Origin: Seminavis robusta
Taxonomy: Eukaryota; Bacillariophyta; Bacillariophyceae; Naviculales; Naviculaceae
Reading direction: 5' to 3'
NCBI GenBank assembly: GCA_903772945.1
Contig: CAICTM010000207.1
Location: 27,670-91,669, forward strand
DNA: 64,000 nucleotides
Part shown: in pieces, positions 17,157 through 28,213 of the stretch
Layout: each line of letters starts with the position of its first letter
Numbering within the stretch: position 1 is the stretch's first letter
The notes under the pieces: model-generated
The model's database searches: none
Told to the model about the DNA's origin: nothing
What the model saw: the letters and a program-made list of their open reading frames with translations, nothing else
Position numbers and translations under genes: made by a program

Positions 17157-18827
17157 ATGGCAGAACAGCAGCAACAACAGCAGCAACAACAGCAACAACA
17201 ACAGCTATGTCCTCCCCAAGATGTGATTGTAGAAGTAAAGGGAACTCGTTTGAAGCACTTTGAACGAGTCTTGATGAAGCTGTTACCTCATGCAGAACCA
17301 CGCTACATTCCACTTCCATCATCACCCCAGATTTCTTCGCCGTGGCCTCCATGGGACCATCTTCCTCCTGCTGCGCGTGTTCATGGAACCCTTCCTGGTC
17401 AACTTTCGAAGCAAGACCGAGCGACTAGGAAAGAAGACCAGCTGGAATCCATGATGCAGTGCATTTTTGCCTTGATGGAACAACACCGAAAAGAAACAAA
17501 AACTGGCAAAGATCCTGCCTATACGATTGTCGATTTCGGGGGTGGCTCGGGGCATTTGGCCATTCCCCTAGCACTGCTTCTGCCTCGCTGTAAGATTGTT
17601 GTGGTTGATCTCAAGCGAAAATCGCTAGACTTTTTGATTGCAAAAGCGGGGGAGTGCGCCAAGCAAATAAATTCACTTCCAGAACAAAATGGCGTAGTCT
17701 CTCACAAGGATGATTCCACTTCAACCGTCACTGACATGGAACCGCAACGAATCCTTCCTACGGCCATCTCCAACCTCTACTTCTATTTTGGCGACATTGA
17801 ATCTTATCCAGGCACCTTTGATATTGGAGTGGCATTGCATGTTTGTGGCGAGGCCACGGACGTGGTATTGCGCAAATGCGCCTCGCACAAGGCTCACATG
17901 GTGGTAGCACCCTGCTGTGTGGGAAAAACAGCCTCCCAAACCAAGGATCCCTACGTCTTTCACGCCACGGGTCAAAACGACCGTACCATTCAGTATCCAC
18001 AATCAAAACTCTTTCAAAACTGTTTGCCCTGCCAGACAGACTGGGATGCCTTGGCTAAAGCGGCCGACTACAATCAGATACTGGATCTCAAGGATCGACG
18101 CAATGCTGCTCGAAGGACTGCCAAGGGGTTGTTGGAATTGGATCGACAGCTCTTTCTCAATGAGAGTTATCCGCACTGCCAGACAGCGCTGACCCGCATG
18201 CATCCCCTAACAGCCTCTCCTAAACACGACATTTTGATTGGCTACTTTCACGAAAGCACAAGCAACAACAACAGCAACCATTGGTGGTCCGATTGTAGGA
18301 CTTCAGAGACAAGCCAAAACAACGAAGAATGGCAAGAAGACAGAGTTATCAAATGGACCAAAGCGCATCTGCTGAACCCAGGTGCAGCCTCGGCTGACAT
18401 ACCGGCGACTGAAGCTGGAACGGAGGTGGCATCGCAAACAGGTCCGAAACATGAGGACAAAAAGACCGGTAGTAATAGCGAGGGTAAAGATAACGGGGTT
18501 CACTGGACGTGGCACGAAGAAGAAGAAATCAGAATACAGTTGCAACAAATCTTCCCAGTGTCGACAACCGGTAATTCGTCCGATTCAAGTCTTGCACCTT
18601 CCTCACAGCATGAGATAAGTAAAATCTCGAATACGGGCACCTCACATGGCACCTATGTTTTCCCAACAAGGCTGGGGAAACGAAAACGCAAGCTGATTCA
18701 TTATGTGGCGGAAGAAATGGGTTTGGCTCACTGGTGCGTGGGCAAGAAGCAAAAGGAGAAAACAGTGGCGGTTCGCAGGCGGCACGTCATTACCGGTACA
18801 ACAGGGTCTACAGCTATCGTATCCTAG
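17157..18827 (+). CDS. GSTCD-like SAM-dependent methyltransferase
   Basis: The 556-residue protein has a Rossmann methyltransferase core: motif I 'VDFGGGSGHLAIPLALLLP' (~124-142), an acidic end of strand 2 ('VVVDLKRKSL'), then 'FDIGVALHVCGEATDVVL' (~221-238) and 'APCCVGK' (~251-257). The HxCGxATD and PCCxG pair is diagnostic of the family that includes human GSTCD and related methyltransferases; the substrate is unsettled and may be RNA. The N-terminus begins with a run of 13 glutamines encoded by mixed CAG/CAA. A long polar segment follows the catalytic domain, and the C-terminal ~60 residues are basic. No intron is needed. The gene converges with NOS (213 bp between stops). Confidence 0.8.
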   Translation: MAEQQQQQQQQQQQQQLCPPQDVIVEVKGTRLKHFERVLMKLLPHAEPRYIPLPSSPQISSPWPPWDHLPPAARVHGTLPGQLSKQDRATRKEDQLESMMQCIFALMEQHRKETKTGKDPAYTIVDFGGGSGHLAIPLALLLPRCKIVVVDLKRKSLDFLIAKAGECAKQINSLPEQNGVVSHKDDSTSTVTDMEPQRILPTAISNLYFYFGDIESYPGTFDIGVALHVCGEATDVVLRKCASHKAHMVVAPCCVGKTASQTKDPYVFHATGQNDRTIQYPQSKLFQNCLPCQTDWDALAKAADYNQILDLKDRRNAARRTAKGLLELDRQLFLNESYPHCQTALTRMHPLTASPKHDILIGYFHESTSNNNSNHWWSDCRTSETSQNNEEWQEDRVIKWTKAHLLNPGAASADIPATEAGTEVASQTGPKHEDKKTGSNSEGKDNGVHWTWHEEEEIRIQLQQIFPVSTTGNSSDSSLAPSSQHEISKISNTGTSHGTYVFPTRLGKRKRKLIHYVAEEMGLAHWCVGKKQKEKTVAVRRRHVITGTTGSTAIVS

Positions 18828-19039
18828 CTTCTAAAGTACAGCTACACATAAAAGCAGCAAGTAAATGCACGGTCACATGGCTAGCAGATATAGATAGATG
18901 TTCATATGAGACAACAACAAAAGCAAAAACATCAAGGAACATGGCGCGTCAATGGTAGCTTGTTTGCTTGTGTACACAACCCACGTGTCCAAGCGATCCT
19001 TGAGGAATGATTCTTGTAAGGGAGGATGACGGTTCCACA

Positions 19040-22000
19040 TCAATCGTCTTCTCCTCCTGCCAGTCTGGAAAGCCAGAGCTTGGCCTTCATTCTTTTCTTC
19101 TCCTCGATTGACTTCTTTGCGTCTTCAAAGTGAGAGACAATTCCCCAGACATCCGTTTGCCAACGACCCTCCAGCTGCATCTGCTTCAAGTACTGAACAG
19201 CTGCTACCCGAGACATCACTCCGTGCACACGCAACACTCCTATGCAAGCTTCGAAACACGCATCAGCCATGCGGGCATCCCCACAGACGTAGTAGTGCGA
19301 GTCTGGGTGCTTCAGGATGTCGCACGCTCGCTTTCCCATGTCAGCAATTTTGTGCTGCACGTATTTCTTTGGCACTTCCTTAGACCGCGATAGCGCCAGG
19401 TGTAGCTCAATGATTTTGTCCTTGTCTAACGACTCGATCAAGTCTTTGTAGATAAAGTCTGTTTCTGTTCGGCAGCCAAAGAAGAGGTGGATCGGGCCTA
19501 CGTCCTTTTTCGATTTCTTGTGCGCAGCCGCTTTGTCCTCCAGAAAGCCCATAAGAGGTGACAGACCTGTGCCAGTGCCGACCATCAAAATGGGGGCCTT
19601 GCCATCTTCTGGCAAACGGAATGACGAGGTAGAGACGCTGATCTTGGCGCGATCCTTTCCAGCTTGCAGCCCAGCCAGATAGTGGGAGCACACACCTTCG
19701 ATCGGGACCCCCTTGCTGGTTGTTGTTTTCAGAACTCCGACAGTGACGGTGACCTCGGAAGGTTTTCCAGTGTTGCTTGAGGAAGAGATTGAATAGTATC
19801 TCGGTTGCAGCCGCGGCAAGATCACCAACACTTCAGCAAGAGGCATCATAACATTCGAATTGGCAAGACCCAAGCTGTCTTTTCCAAAATCCAGCAAGAA
19901 AAGCTCTTTGAAATCTTCCAAGAATGCAACGATCGATGGATAATTTGCAATGAAGGCATCGACTGCATCGGTTGTCTTGTCGGCGTCCTGCTCCAATATA
20001 GTTGCCGTCGTTGAGTAGAATTTGTGAACAATTTCTGTGACTGTAAATTCTTCGAGAATTTCCGGCTCGAGCGTCGCTGAAAACTCATCCAGCTGCTTCT
20101 GGAAAAGTGCCAGCAAATCCACAACATTCCTTGCACTTAAACTCAGATCGACTTTCTGCTTAAGAAGATCGCGCAAGCAGATTGGGGTGGGGAAGAACAC
20201 ATCAGACGGGTCTTTGTCGTCGTTCTCGATCAAGTACAGCTCGAACATTTGCTCCGATTGCCACTTCACTGCCTCCTCGACAGAGTCGTTCGTATTGGAT
20301 TTGAACCAATTCGATTTGTGGGGATAATTTTCCTGAGAGCGAGCTGCTGTGCTCAGCTCAAATTCGAAGCACTTCAGAAATCTCTCCACCATGGATTGTC
20401 GGTTTACTGGATAAACACAGAGATGATCCCCTGTTTCATATTTTGATGTTGGGGGTAGCTGGAAAGTAATCTTTCGGATGGATTTACTTCCTTCCTCGTG
20501 GTTTGGCACCAGCTCTTCGTTCAGGATGCACATACAGCCACCCGCGTCGTCCGGGTACTTGGATTCTGGAGCCGTTTGCCCAGTCCACTCCAACACATTC
20601 TCCGGCGGCTTTCCAGACATAATGCGTTTCGCAGCTGCAATTTCTTCCTCGACATGCGGTGGCATAATCATCCGCTTGACCAGCGAAATCCACTCAACTA
20701 TGTCGCCGTCGCCTCCGGCCGCATCATCGATCTTGTTCACTGGAATCATTTTTGTGCCCCCGTTCGTCGAAATCTTCCTGTCCAGTTGCGAGCCAGCTTT
20801 GCAAAAATCAGGATACAACGTGGAACCAAAAGCCAGAACTGCGTACTTCACGTCGCCAAACATGCCGGGGGGTATCTGCTTTGCGAAGAAGTCTTCCGCG
20901 TTGCTAGGGGGTTGTCCCTTTCCAAAAGTCGAACAGAGGAAGACGACATGGGTAAAGCTTCGCTTTTTTACACTCCCCAAGTCCTTCGCCAGGTCATTCA
21001 GGGCAATAACAGTTGGCTTCAGAAGCTGAAGTTCTCGCTTCAGTCGGCGAGCTGCTGCTTCCGCGTTCCCAGTTTCTGATCCGTAGGAAATCAAGACCTT
21101 TAGCCGTGCTGTTTCCTCCTTCATCAGAAAACTCTCCACTGACATGTCGTCGGTGGTGGCCGTTCCGTCTGTAATGGATTTACTTTCTGACGCCGCAAGA
21201 CCACCGTAGAAGGCGACTCCTTCCATGCAGTATTCATACTGCGGGAACAGCAGAAAATCTCTCATTTCCAAATGCCAGGTTGGGTTGGTTGGACCGACCA
21301 AGCCTCCGATCCAACTCCATTGGCCGGGGCACTCTCTGCCGAAATCTTCACGTTCCCTACGAACGTGTGTGCAGAAACTCTTACCGACGGTGTTGGGGTC
21401 AACGATAGTGAACCCGTTCTTTTGGAAGGAATGCAAAACAGCAACTTCCCACTCATAATAGGCCATTTGTTCCCAGAATGGATTGACTTTCGGGTCAATG
21501 CCCATGATCTTTGCCATCGGAGCGCCGGCACTGTATCGTTCCATTAGATTGCGAACGATTTCAGTAGAGACAAACCATCCGTTAAATGGAATGTTGGCGT
21601 AAACAACCCCACCCAAGTTCATTTTGAAGTTCGTGATGGCAGGCACAGTCGTCCATTTGTATCCAAGCTCGAGAACTTCTGGCCTTGTCGGGTGCTCAAT
21701 GTTGACTTCGAAGATGAATTCCTTTGGAACCTCATAGATATAAGGAATCTTTCGACCCGGTTTCTTAAGAACCAACGGTAGGACGTCAAAGGGTGTGGTC
21801 GTTTCCGGCGGATCCCAAAGCTCGTTCGCCAAAAGATATTCGGTTAACTCCAGGTTGGCGGGATCTCCCACAAGACTTCCGTCCAGGTTTTTGTAGCATG
21901 CGTATCGGACAATCTGAGATGACCAGAAACGTGTACCCAGCGTTTCATTGGGGCCCTGTGGTTTGAACACGGTCATCACACTTTGGATATTGGTCCCTGC

Positions 22001-23527
22001 CGTGGCAATTCTCAAGTGCTCGTTCAACTCCTCGAAGATTTTCATGGGTTCGGTTACTTTACGACAATCTCTGACTTGCAGAGTATTCCAGCTGATGCGT
22101 CCAATGCACTTGGCCGAGTTTCGCCATGCCAACCTTGCGCCCAACTCAATCTCCTGGGCTGTCTGAGTGTATGTACCCGAAGCCGCAATTTCCTGTTCCA
22201 CCTTGAGCATTCGCCGTCTCAGTTGTGCACCAGTCCAATTCAGCTCGACCTGGATCTTTTCGTAAAAATCTAGGGCTTTGGCAACCTTCTTCTCCTCGAG
22301 CAGCATGGGATAGTACACAATCGACATGACTTCGGTGTAAAGCACTGCATACGCTTGTGTGAGTTGCTTGGCTGTGACGGGATAAGGGTCGTCCTTGGTC
22401 AGTTGTTCCTCCGCCTCCAAACTGCCTTTCAAGCATTCCAACAAGTGTGCCCCGACAATGGCATAGGTAAATGTGGGGATTCTCCTTTGTCGGTGCACTT
22501 CTGCAAGCATATCCAGCGCCTTTCGAAAGTTGCCGGTGGTACCTAGTTCTCGAATGGACTTGACAAGCAGGTCCAAGGTTGCCATAAAGTGGATCGCGAG
22601 CGAGTCCATGTCGGTTTTGGAGAAAAAGTCCAGCATTTGTGGATTTTGTGCCAATAGCGTCCTGTAGAATTGCTCCCCAAATCCAAGACGTGTCGGCTGG
22701 TCCAGTCGGGCCCAGAATCGCGTGACGCCTTTTTGGAAGATATCCTTTTCCATTTGGCTGCGAAGACCGACATATCCGTCAATGGCTTTCATGGCGGTGA
22801 TGCGAATGGCCTTGGCATAGGCACTATCCCGCCCGTTTTCTAAATCTTCGGCATCATCATCTTGGCCATAAGGGACATGAGTCTTCATACACCATAAGAA
22901 TGCCTCACAAAAGAAGATCCAATAATGTGGCTCAACCCCACACCTAGCAAAAAGGCGGGTATAATCCTCCACACTTTCACATTCTAGTGTCATTTCTCCC
23001 TCCTTTCTTATAAGGGTAACATCATCCTGAATGGGTCTGTATGCCTCCCTGGACACTCGCTGTTCTTTTGGACAGAAACTTCGGAACACTCCATCCAGAA
23101 ACCCAATCAGAAGTTCCTCTAGATCCTGCAACCGTGGTCCCATGCAGAGTGCCAATAGATCTTCATTCCTCTCGACTTTGCCAATGGCTCTCCACATTTT
23201 CTTTGGCTTTTTGCTGTAGGTATCAGGATGCACCATATGCCTCCATTTCAACGATAAAGCCTCGGAAAACATGGTGGTAAAAGCCAAAACTTTGTTCCAA
23301 CCCTGCATGACCAGGACAATCTCACTAGGGCTCATGGGAGCCGTTCCATATTCGATAGCCAACACAGCGCGGGCATCATCTACCATGGTCGAGTAGTCAT
23401 CGTCATCTTCTGCCATGAGTTCAATCTTGCTTTTGCTAGCTCGCCGTTCCGGCTTGCTGCTGCCGTTCGACTTGGTCCTGCGTGCATTGCCCTTCTTTCC
23501 ATTGTTTGGCGGGGCCTGTTCTGCCAT
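19040..23527 (-). CDS. NOS: Nitric oxide synthase with N-terminal globin domains
   Basis: A single-exon 1495-residue protein that would make NO from arginine. After a charged N-terminus, residues ~60-250 resemble a divergent globin and ~255-370 a clearer one ('NPQMLDFFSKTDMDSLAIHF', proximal-His candidate H345 in 'AEVHRQRRIP'). The NOS oxygenase follows: 'WRNSAKCIGRISW' with heme-ligand Cys474, substrate Glu656 in 'GWFVSTEIVRN', and 'HVRREREDFGRECPGQWSW'. The FMN domain starts ~808 ('VLISYGSETGNAEAAARRL', 'LCSTFGKGQPP'), then FAD ('RYYSISSSS') and NADPH ('MVGTGTGLSPLMGF', 'YYVCGDARMAD') motifs. The linker between oxygenase and FMN domain is short and shows no basic calmodulin helix. Globin-NOS fusions are known from a cyanobacterium; the globins could oxidise NO to nitrate. 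Confidence 0.93.
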   Translation of the reverse strand: MAEQAPPNNGKKGNARRTKSNGSSKPERRASKSKIELMAEDDDDYSTMVDDARAVLAIEYGTAPMSPSEIVLVMQGWNKVLAFTTMFSEALSLKWRHMVHPDTYSKKPKKMWRAIGKVERNEDLLALCMGPRLQDLEELLIGFLDGVFRSFCPKEQRVSREAYRPIQDDVTLIRKEGEMTLECESVEDYTRLFARCGVEPHYWIFFCEAFLWCMKTHVPYGQDDDAEDLENGRDSAYAKAIRITAMKAIDGYVGLRSQMEKDIFQKGVTRFWARLDQPTRLGFGEQFYRTLLAQNPQMLDFFSKTDMDSLAIHFMATLDLLVKSIRELGTTGNFRKALDMLAEVHRQRRIPTFTYAIVGAHLLECLKGSLEAEEQLTKDDPYPVTAKQLTQAYAVLYTEVMSIVYYPMLLEEKKVAKALDFYEKIQVELNWTGAQLRRRMLKVEQEIAASGTYTQTAQEIELGARLAWRNSAKCIGRISWNTLQVRDCRKVTEPMKIFEELNEHLRIATAGTNIQSVMTVFKPQGPNETLGTRFWSSQIVRYACYKNLDGSLVGDPANLELTEYLLANELWDPPETTTPFDVLPLVLKKPGRKIPYIYEVPKEFIFEVNIEHPTRPEVLELGYKWTTVPAITNFKMNLGGVVYANIPFNGWFVSTEIVRNLMERYSAGAPMAKIMGIDPKVNPFWEQMAYYEWEVAVLHSFQKNGFTIVDPNTVGKSFCTHVRREREDFGRECPGQWSWIGGLVGPTNPTWHLEMRDFLLFPQYEYCMEGVAFYGGLAASESKSITDGTATTDDMSVESFLMKEETARLKVLISYGSETGNAEAAARRLKRELQLLKPTVIALNDLAKDLGSVKKRSFTHVVFLCSTFGKGQPPSNAEDFFAKQIPPGMFGDVKYAVLAFGSTLYPDFCKAGSQLDRKISTNGGTKMIPVNKIDDAAGGDGDIVEWISLVKRMIMPPHVEEEIAAAKRIMSGKPPENVLEWTGQTAPESKYPDDAGGCMCILNEELVPNHEEGSKSIRKITFQLPPTSKYETGDHLCVYPVNRQSMVERFLKCFEFELSTAARSQENYPHKSNWFKSNTNDSVEEAVKWQSEQMFELYLIENDDKDPSDVFFPTPICLRDLLKQKVDLSLSARNVVDLLALFQKQLDEFSATLEPEILEEFTVTEIVHKFYSTTATILEQDADKTTDAVDAFIANYPSIVAFLEDFKELFLLDFGKDSLGLANSNVMMPLAEVLVILPRLQPRYYSISSSSNTGKPSEVTVTVGVLKTTTSKGVPIEGVCSHYLAGLQAGKDRAKISVSTSSFRLPEDGKAPILMVGTGTGLSPLMGFLEDKAAAHKKSKKDVGPIHLFFGCRTETDFIYKDLIESLDKDKIIELHLALSRSKEVPKKYVQHKIADMGKRACDILKHPDSHYYVCGDARMADACFEACIGVLRVHGVMSRVAAVQYLKQMQLEGRWQTDVWGIVSHFEDAKKSIEEKKRMKAKLWLSRLAGGEDD

Positions 23528-24600
23528 CTTGCTGACTGATTTCTAATGGATCCCTTTGCTAGCTTGTTGTTAAGTTGGGGTATCAATTCAATTCAGAATC
23601 GAATCGAACGGTGGGGCACTGTACCGCCGCTGACACCACTTCGCAATGTGGCAAATGCTACCGTCCCTGAAAGAGTGTATTGGAATGGATACCCTCCAAA
23701 AAGGTACAGTACAAGGCTGTCGCAAACTGGAGATGCAATAACCTCCCAGGAGCCAATATACCAAAGCTCTCTGAGTCCTCAGTCTCTCGAAAACTGATGC
23801 TTGACTTCTGATAACAAAGTGATGAGTGAGTCGAGTCGAGTCGAGTCAATGGCCAACCTCTGCTTTGATGATGCGTGTGTCTATGGAAAAACGTATGCAT
23901 ACCGTACGATATGGCTGAAAAATTATTAGTGGTGGGTTTACGGGAGTGGTACCGAACCTATTAGGCCTGCTGCCGGCAGTCGCCAACAGCTTTGATGTCC
24001 CCCCGACGCCAAAAATGACCACCAAAAGAACGCTTCCAAACAGCTCTGCGTTCTTAACTACCGTATGATCGAATTCGGAACATGGCTTGACCTCGGTGGT
24101 GCTGAGCACTGAACAAATAAATTCGGAACATGGCTTGACTACCGGTATGCACAGCAAAGTCTAATTTGGGAGACCGGTACACTGGACGGTCATGGCTACG
24201 CCCTGTTCCGGTATGGTACCTGATGGTAGTCATTGCACAATAGCTTGATAGCTTGAGCTTTGGGGCCAAACATGCCATCCACTGGGGTTGCATCAAGATG
24301 CATTGGCAAACAATTGCTAAGCCCTCCGAGGAAGCCGTTGTGTTGCTTCGTTGGCTTCGTTGGCTGGCAGCTCATAAAAAGCTAATTGAACTGTGTGCGC
24401 TGCCGCCTCTAGCTAGCTAGATCAACTGGCATTGACAAGATGAGCCTCCTTCGCGTACGCCAGACACCGTGCACCTTTTAAACGTTCACAGTGTTGCTCG
24501 TCGCCGTACCGGTATGTATGGAGAAAGAAAAGCGTTTTGAGCAACGTTGAACTGCCGCTACTTGCTAGCACCAACTCCCGAACACAACCTGGCCTGCTCC
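23528..24600. other. Intergenic, no gene seen
   Basis: Upstream region of NOS and of the FG-GAP-like gene. It contains GAGTCGAGTCGAGTC near 23828, two copies of 'ATTCGGAACATGGCTTGAC' (24072 and 24120), and repeated TTGGCTTCG near 24346. Short ORFs on both strands carry no motif. Confidence 0.45.
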
Positions 24601-24686
24601 GACGATGCACACGTTGTCGTGTCCTCAAGTGAGTTTCAAAGTCTTGGATGTCATTCCCAACTTTTTTGAATCCTGGAATTGTCAAC

Positions 24687-26337
24687 ATGTTGTGGAGTCT
24701 CAACCTTTCAGAATGGTTTCGTGCCCGTTCCAACACAGGTTTCTCAAGGGCAGTCCTGTTGTTTGTTCATGCAGCCACTCTCCTCGCGTCAGTGGATGGT
24801 ACTGGTATCAGTGAACCTCAAAAGTATGCAATGGAAATCATCGACTTGAATGCAGAAAACATGAAACAGCATCGTCGGTTAGGTCCCATCAGTGGCTATG
24901 TCCAATTCGCGGGCAATCTTGTGGGAAATACCAATAATGGATTTTTTGGAACCTCTGTGGACATCGACGAGTTTGGGACAACAATAATTGTCCGTGAATA
25001 TGGAACTGACACTGTTCGAGTCTATGAGAACACTGCCAACCAATGGACCCAGAAAGGTCAAGACTTGACAGGTTTCCCTATCCTATTGAGTATTTTTGAT
25101 AAGACTGCTGCAATATCAGGAGATGGCAACATTGTTGTCGTCAGCTCTACCACCAACCAAGTGGTGGTGTTCCAATATGACACGAGCACAGAGATGTGGA
25201 TACAAAGAGGCAGTACAATTCAAGAGGTTGAGTTGGATGGATCGCCAATTGAATCGTTTGGTGTTTCCATTTCTATCTCAGCAGATGGGGACAAAGTTGC
25301 TGTTGGGGCTCCATTTCATGATAGCCCAACTGCAAACAACATTGGGTTTGCAACAACATACTTCTGGAACGGGGTCATCAATGACTGGGAGCGTGAGACA
25401 TATAGAGATGATTCAAATAACGATGTTGCTGGTCTGTATGGAGAGCTTCGAAATGCATTCTTGGGGACAGCAGTATCACTCTCTGGAGATGGAAACTGGT
25501 TTGCTGTTGGAATGCCTGGATCTGGAATCTCTGATTCTGACTCTGCAAGGTTTGGTGAATGCCGTGTTTACAGCAGTTTGGGGTTAATCACACAAAGTAT
25601 AGTTAATGGTGGAGCTATGTTTGGTTCCACTGTCCGTGACAATTTCGGATATTCGGTGGCTCTAAACTATGATGGAAACATTGTTGCAGTTGGGTCTCCT
25701 GAGTTTAATACACTGGAGTCTATACTTGTCGGCAAGGTGCAAGTCTTTCAAAGATCAAACACACTGTGGGTCCAATTGGGAAGGTAATCATGAAGGACTG
25801 AGAAAATCAATTGTGCATGCCACATGATATTTTTGTATTACTGACTCTGTCCCTCTGGCTTGTGATACATAAATACACAGTGATCTCATTGGGGACGAAC
25901 AATTTGATGAATTTGGGACCTCCATTGATTTATCTGATGATGGCAAAACCCTTGTGGCTGGTTCAGACAGCGGAAGAGGTTATGCTCGCATTTACAAGTT
26001 TGATGGCATTGATTGGGTCCTTCAAGAAATCAGCAGGGCCCAAGGTTTTGATATTGATGGAATTAGGGAAGGTGATGAGTTGGGGAGTGTTGCTGTTTCT
26101 CGTGATGGGACTAAAGTCCTTGTTGGAGCAATTGGTTATGATGGTCCTGACACAAATAATGGACTTGTCCAAACGTGGAGACAAACAGACTTTCCAACTT
26201 TTTCTCCTATACTGAATCCTTTGCCTCAAGTTGGCAACCTAGGCACTGGCGGAAGCCCCGGACAGACCAATTTTGTTAGTAGGGCATTCACTTGGTGGCA
26301 GGGTGCCGTGGCCTATTTGAAAGATTTGTTTAATTGA
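24687..26337 (+). CDS. Secreted FG-GAP/beta-propeller-like protein, two exons
   Basis: The start may be ATG 24687 ('MLWSLNLSEW') or ATG 24648, 13 codons earlier. Either puts a hydrophobic signal segment ('AVLLFVHAATLLASVDG') near the N-terminus. Exon 1 ends at 25783, an intron of 97 bp (25784-25880, GTAATC...CACAG) is removed, and exon 2 runs to TGA 26337; the join restores 'QLGSDLIGDEQFDEFG'. The body is a series of ~55-75-residue repeats of the form 'FGTSVDIDEFGTTI', 'FGVSISISADGDKVAVGAP', 'LGTAVSLSGDGNWFAVGMPG', 'FGYSVALNYDGNIVAVGSP', 'LGSVAVSRDGTKVLVGA', typical of propeller blades. Diatoms have many such proteins, probably cell-surface or secreted. The tail has an aromatic 'FTWWQGAVAYLKDLF' that may contact membrane. 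Ligand unknown. Confidence 0.8.
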
Positions 26338-26986
26338 TGTTGTGTTGAATGATTGTCAAGGGTTTCATAGCAGCCCTGCTGTTAGTCTCTGTCGGTGAAA
26401 TCCTCCATAATAGTCTCTCACCTGGACAGAACGACAGAACACGTGGTGGAACCACCTTCGAGTTGTTCAAGCCCTTCTTGTCGTGACAGCAAGCCAAGTC
26501 TTCTTTTCACGAGGAGCCAGTCTTTGGGACCTCGACGTGCCGCTATTATCCCGCCAAAGTTTCAGTGTGGGCAACAACAAACAGAATGGTATCTAGAAGG
26601 GGTCAGTCCATGGGGGGAAGAAATGAAGAAGAGGACGCCGACTTTCAAGTTGATAATCATCACTGAAAGCCCTACGGTACAGAATGTATTCATGAGCTGG
26701 AAAGTTCTGAGCTACACGCACGTTCACAAGACTAGCCAAGACACGATGTCGCTTTCATTAAAGCACTCTTTTCATTCCACTTTAGGAACAGTGTGCAATA
26801 GCGAATCTCTGTGCATTCGATATTTTGTTTTGGAGTTGATTACTACGGCATTTGTATTTCGGTCGGGGAGTTGGCATTTCTCGTTTCGGTTCCAGCATTC
26901 AATCGTCTTGTACTTCTTGGCTGGCTTCCTCTGGCTTCGATCACCTCTTCGATCAACTCTCCCGTTGGCATGACGTGGCGATTTGA
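26338..26986. other. Intergenic, no gene seen
   Basis: A 192-codon plus-strand ORF (26395-26973) crosses it but has random-looking composition, no motif and no supporting context. The rest is unremarkable. Confidence 0.4.
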
Positions 26987-27349
26987 TCATTGGTTGTTAT
27001 CGCGTAGTTCATCGTTTGATGTCAGATCGCTGGCATCAGCTTGGGGAGCGTCGGTTTCGAGATCGTCCACAGTACCTCTTCCATTTTGTTGGAGAGCAAT
27101 AGCAAGTCGCGGCTCCAACTCATCGTTGAGTTGTTTCAACTCATCATAGCGTCGATAGAGCACTGCAATTGCTGCAATCGCTGCAACCACTGCAACCACG
27201 TAAACCATCAAGAAAAACTCTTGGTTGAACATAGCGACAGATGCCTTCAAGACACCTCCACCGCTGGACCCACCGCTGAACACAGTTGCGACCAGTGCAA
27301 CCCCGCACACCCCAGGAAATGCATTTCGAAGGTTGTTCATGTCCTTCAA
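26987..27349 (-). CDS. Small membrane protein with coiled-coil tail, unknown
   Basis: The 120-residue ORF begins 'MKDMNNLRNAF', has a moderately hydrophobic Gly/Val stretch (~13-30) and a strong transmembrane helix (~45-65, 'FFLMVYVVAVVAAIAAIAVL'). A charged helical segment follows ('YRRYDELKQLNDELEPRLAI'), then an acidic tail rich in Asp/Asn. The ordered hydrophobic-to-charged layout is more protein-like than nearby chance ORFs. No family recognised. It may be a single-pass or two-pass organelle membrane protein, or one exon of a longer gene. Confidence 0.45.
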   Translation of the reverse strand: MKDMNNLRNAFPGVCGVALVATVFSGGSSGGGVLKASVAMFNQEFFLMVYVVAVVAAIAAIAVLYRRYDELKQLNDELEPRLAIALQQNGRGTVDDLETDAPQADASDLTSNDELRDNNQ

Positions 27350-28131
27350 TCAGCACCGGTACGGTTGATGTTGGCAGAGCGGTAGATACGGCAGCAAAGC
27401 AATCGATGAGTTTACTTGACAATTATATCCAAACTCTTTGAACGGCCGCACCGTTTCTGATTTTCTTTGTGGCGGGAAAGGGAACGGACAAGCGAATGGA
27501 CGCGCAGATCGAACCAAGGAGAAACCACTCCTTCTTTCGTGAGGACAAAGTAAGTTTGCACATACGATACCCTTGGACGACGTTCTGGCTTGACGTTTGA
27601 GACTCTGATCGTGGCGACAGAAGCAGCGTCAACCTCCTCCGACAGAATAGCAGCGTCTCCATTGTTGGAATAGCTCAGTGGATACTAGCTAGTAGCAGTG
27701 CTTTGGTTTCTGACGAAGAACCAAGTCGAGGAACGGCACTATCGGTACTTGGTAGATTGCAATGGTGGGCTGGACGCTTCTGCTTCGAAAAGCAGTCGCG
27801 TGGAATCCACGATTTGCAATTCCACGCCCGTTTTGCACCCACCTAAGAAACCCTGTTTGTTGTCGCTCGGGGAGGCATGAACAGCATGAATGATTGAATC
27901 AGCATGACTGGACTCGACTCCACTCGACTGTCACTCGAGTCAATCACAATCACCGGATCCGAGAGATATTAATAGCGGCATTGGGAGGGGCTGCGGAGGT
28001 ACTAGCTAGTACGCAGAAGGTCTCCCTTGAGTCTTTTGACAGCTGTTTGCTGACAGCGAGAAAGTGTTGCGTGAATCCTATATTTGATTAAAGTCTACAA
28101 AATCAGCATTTTCACCAGGAGAAACAACTAC
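27350..28131. other. Intergenic, no gene seen
   Basis: Contains a minus-strand 79-codon ORF (27423-27662) without motifs and a GACTCGACTCCACTCGACTG stretch near 27909 of the GACTCG type seen at several intergenic sites in this window. It leads up to the tRNA gene. Confidence 0.4.
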
Positions 28132-28213
28132 GACTTCGTGGCCGAGTGGTTAAGGCGATCGACTAGAAATCGATTGGGTTTATCCCGCGTAGGTTCGAGT
28201 CCTGCCGAAGTCG
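28132..28213 (+). tRNA. tRNA-Ser (anticodon AGA)
   Basis: The acceptor arms GACTTCG and CGAAGTC pair perfectly, with G as discriminator base (28213). The D-arm has 'GGCCGAGTGGTTAAGGC', typical of class II serine tRNAs. The anticodon stem ATCGA/TCGAT encloses loop CTAGAAA, giving anticodon AGA. A long variable arm (TTGGGTTTATCCCGC) follows, then T-arm GTAGG-TTCGAGT-CCTGC. Length 82, no intron. A TTTT run starting 3 bases downstream is a likely RNA polymerase III terminator. The genomic sequence has no CCA end, as expected in eukaryotes. Confidence 0.96.

Noticed and set aside
19108-23280. Several 80-193-codon ORFs antisense or out of frame to NOS (for example 20478-21029 and 20498-21079)
   Set aside because: They lie wholly inside a strongly supported 1495-codon gene, have unnatural composition and no motifs.
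26395-26973. 192-codon plus-strand ORF
   Set aside because: Random composition, no motif, overlaps no conserved feature; probably chance.
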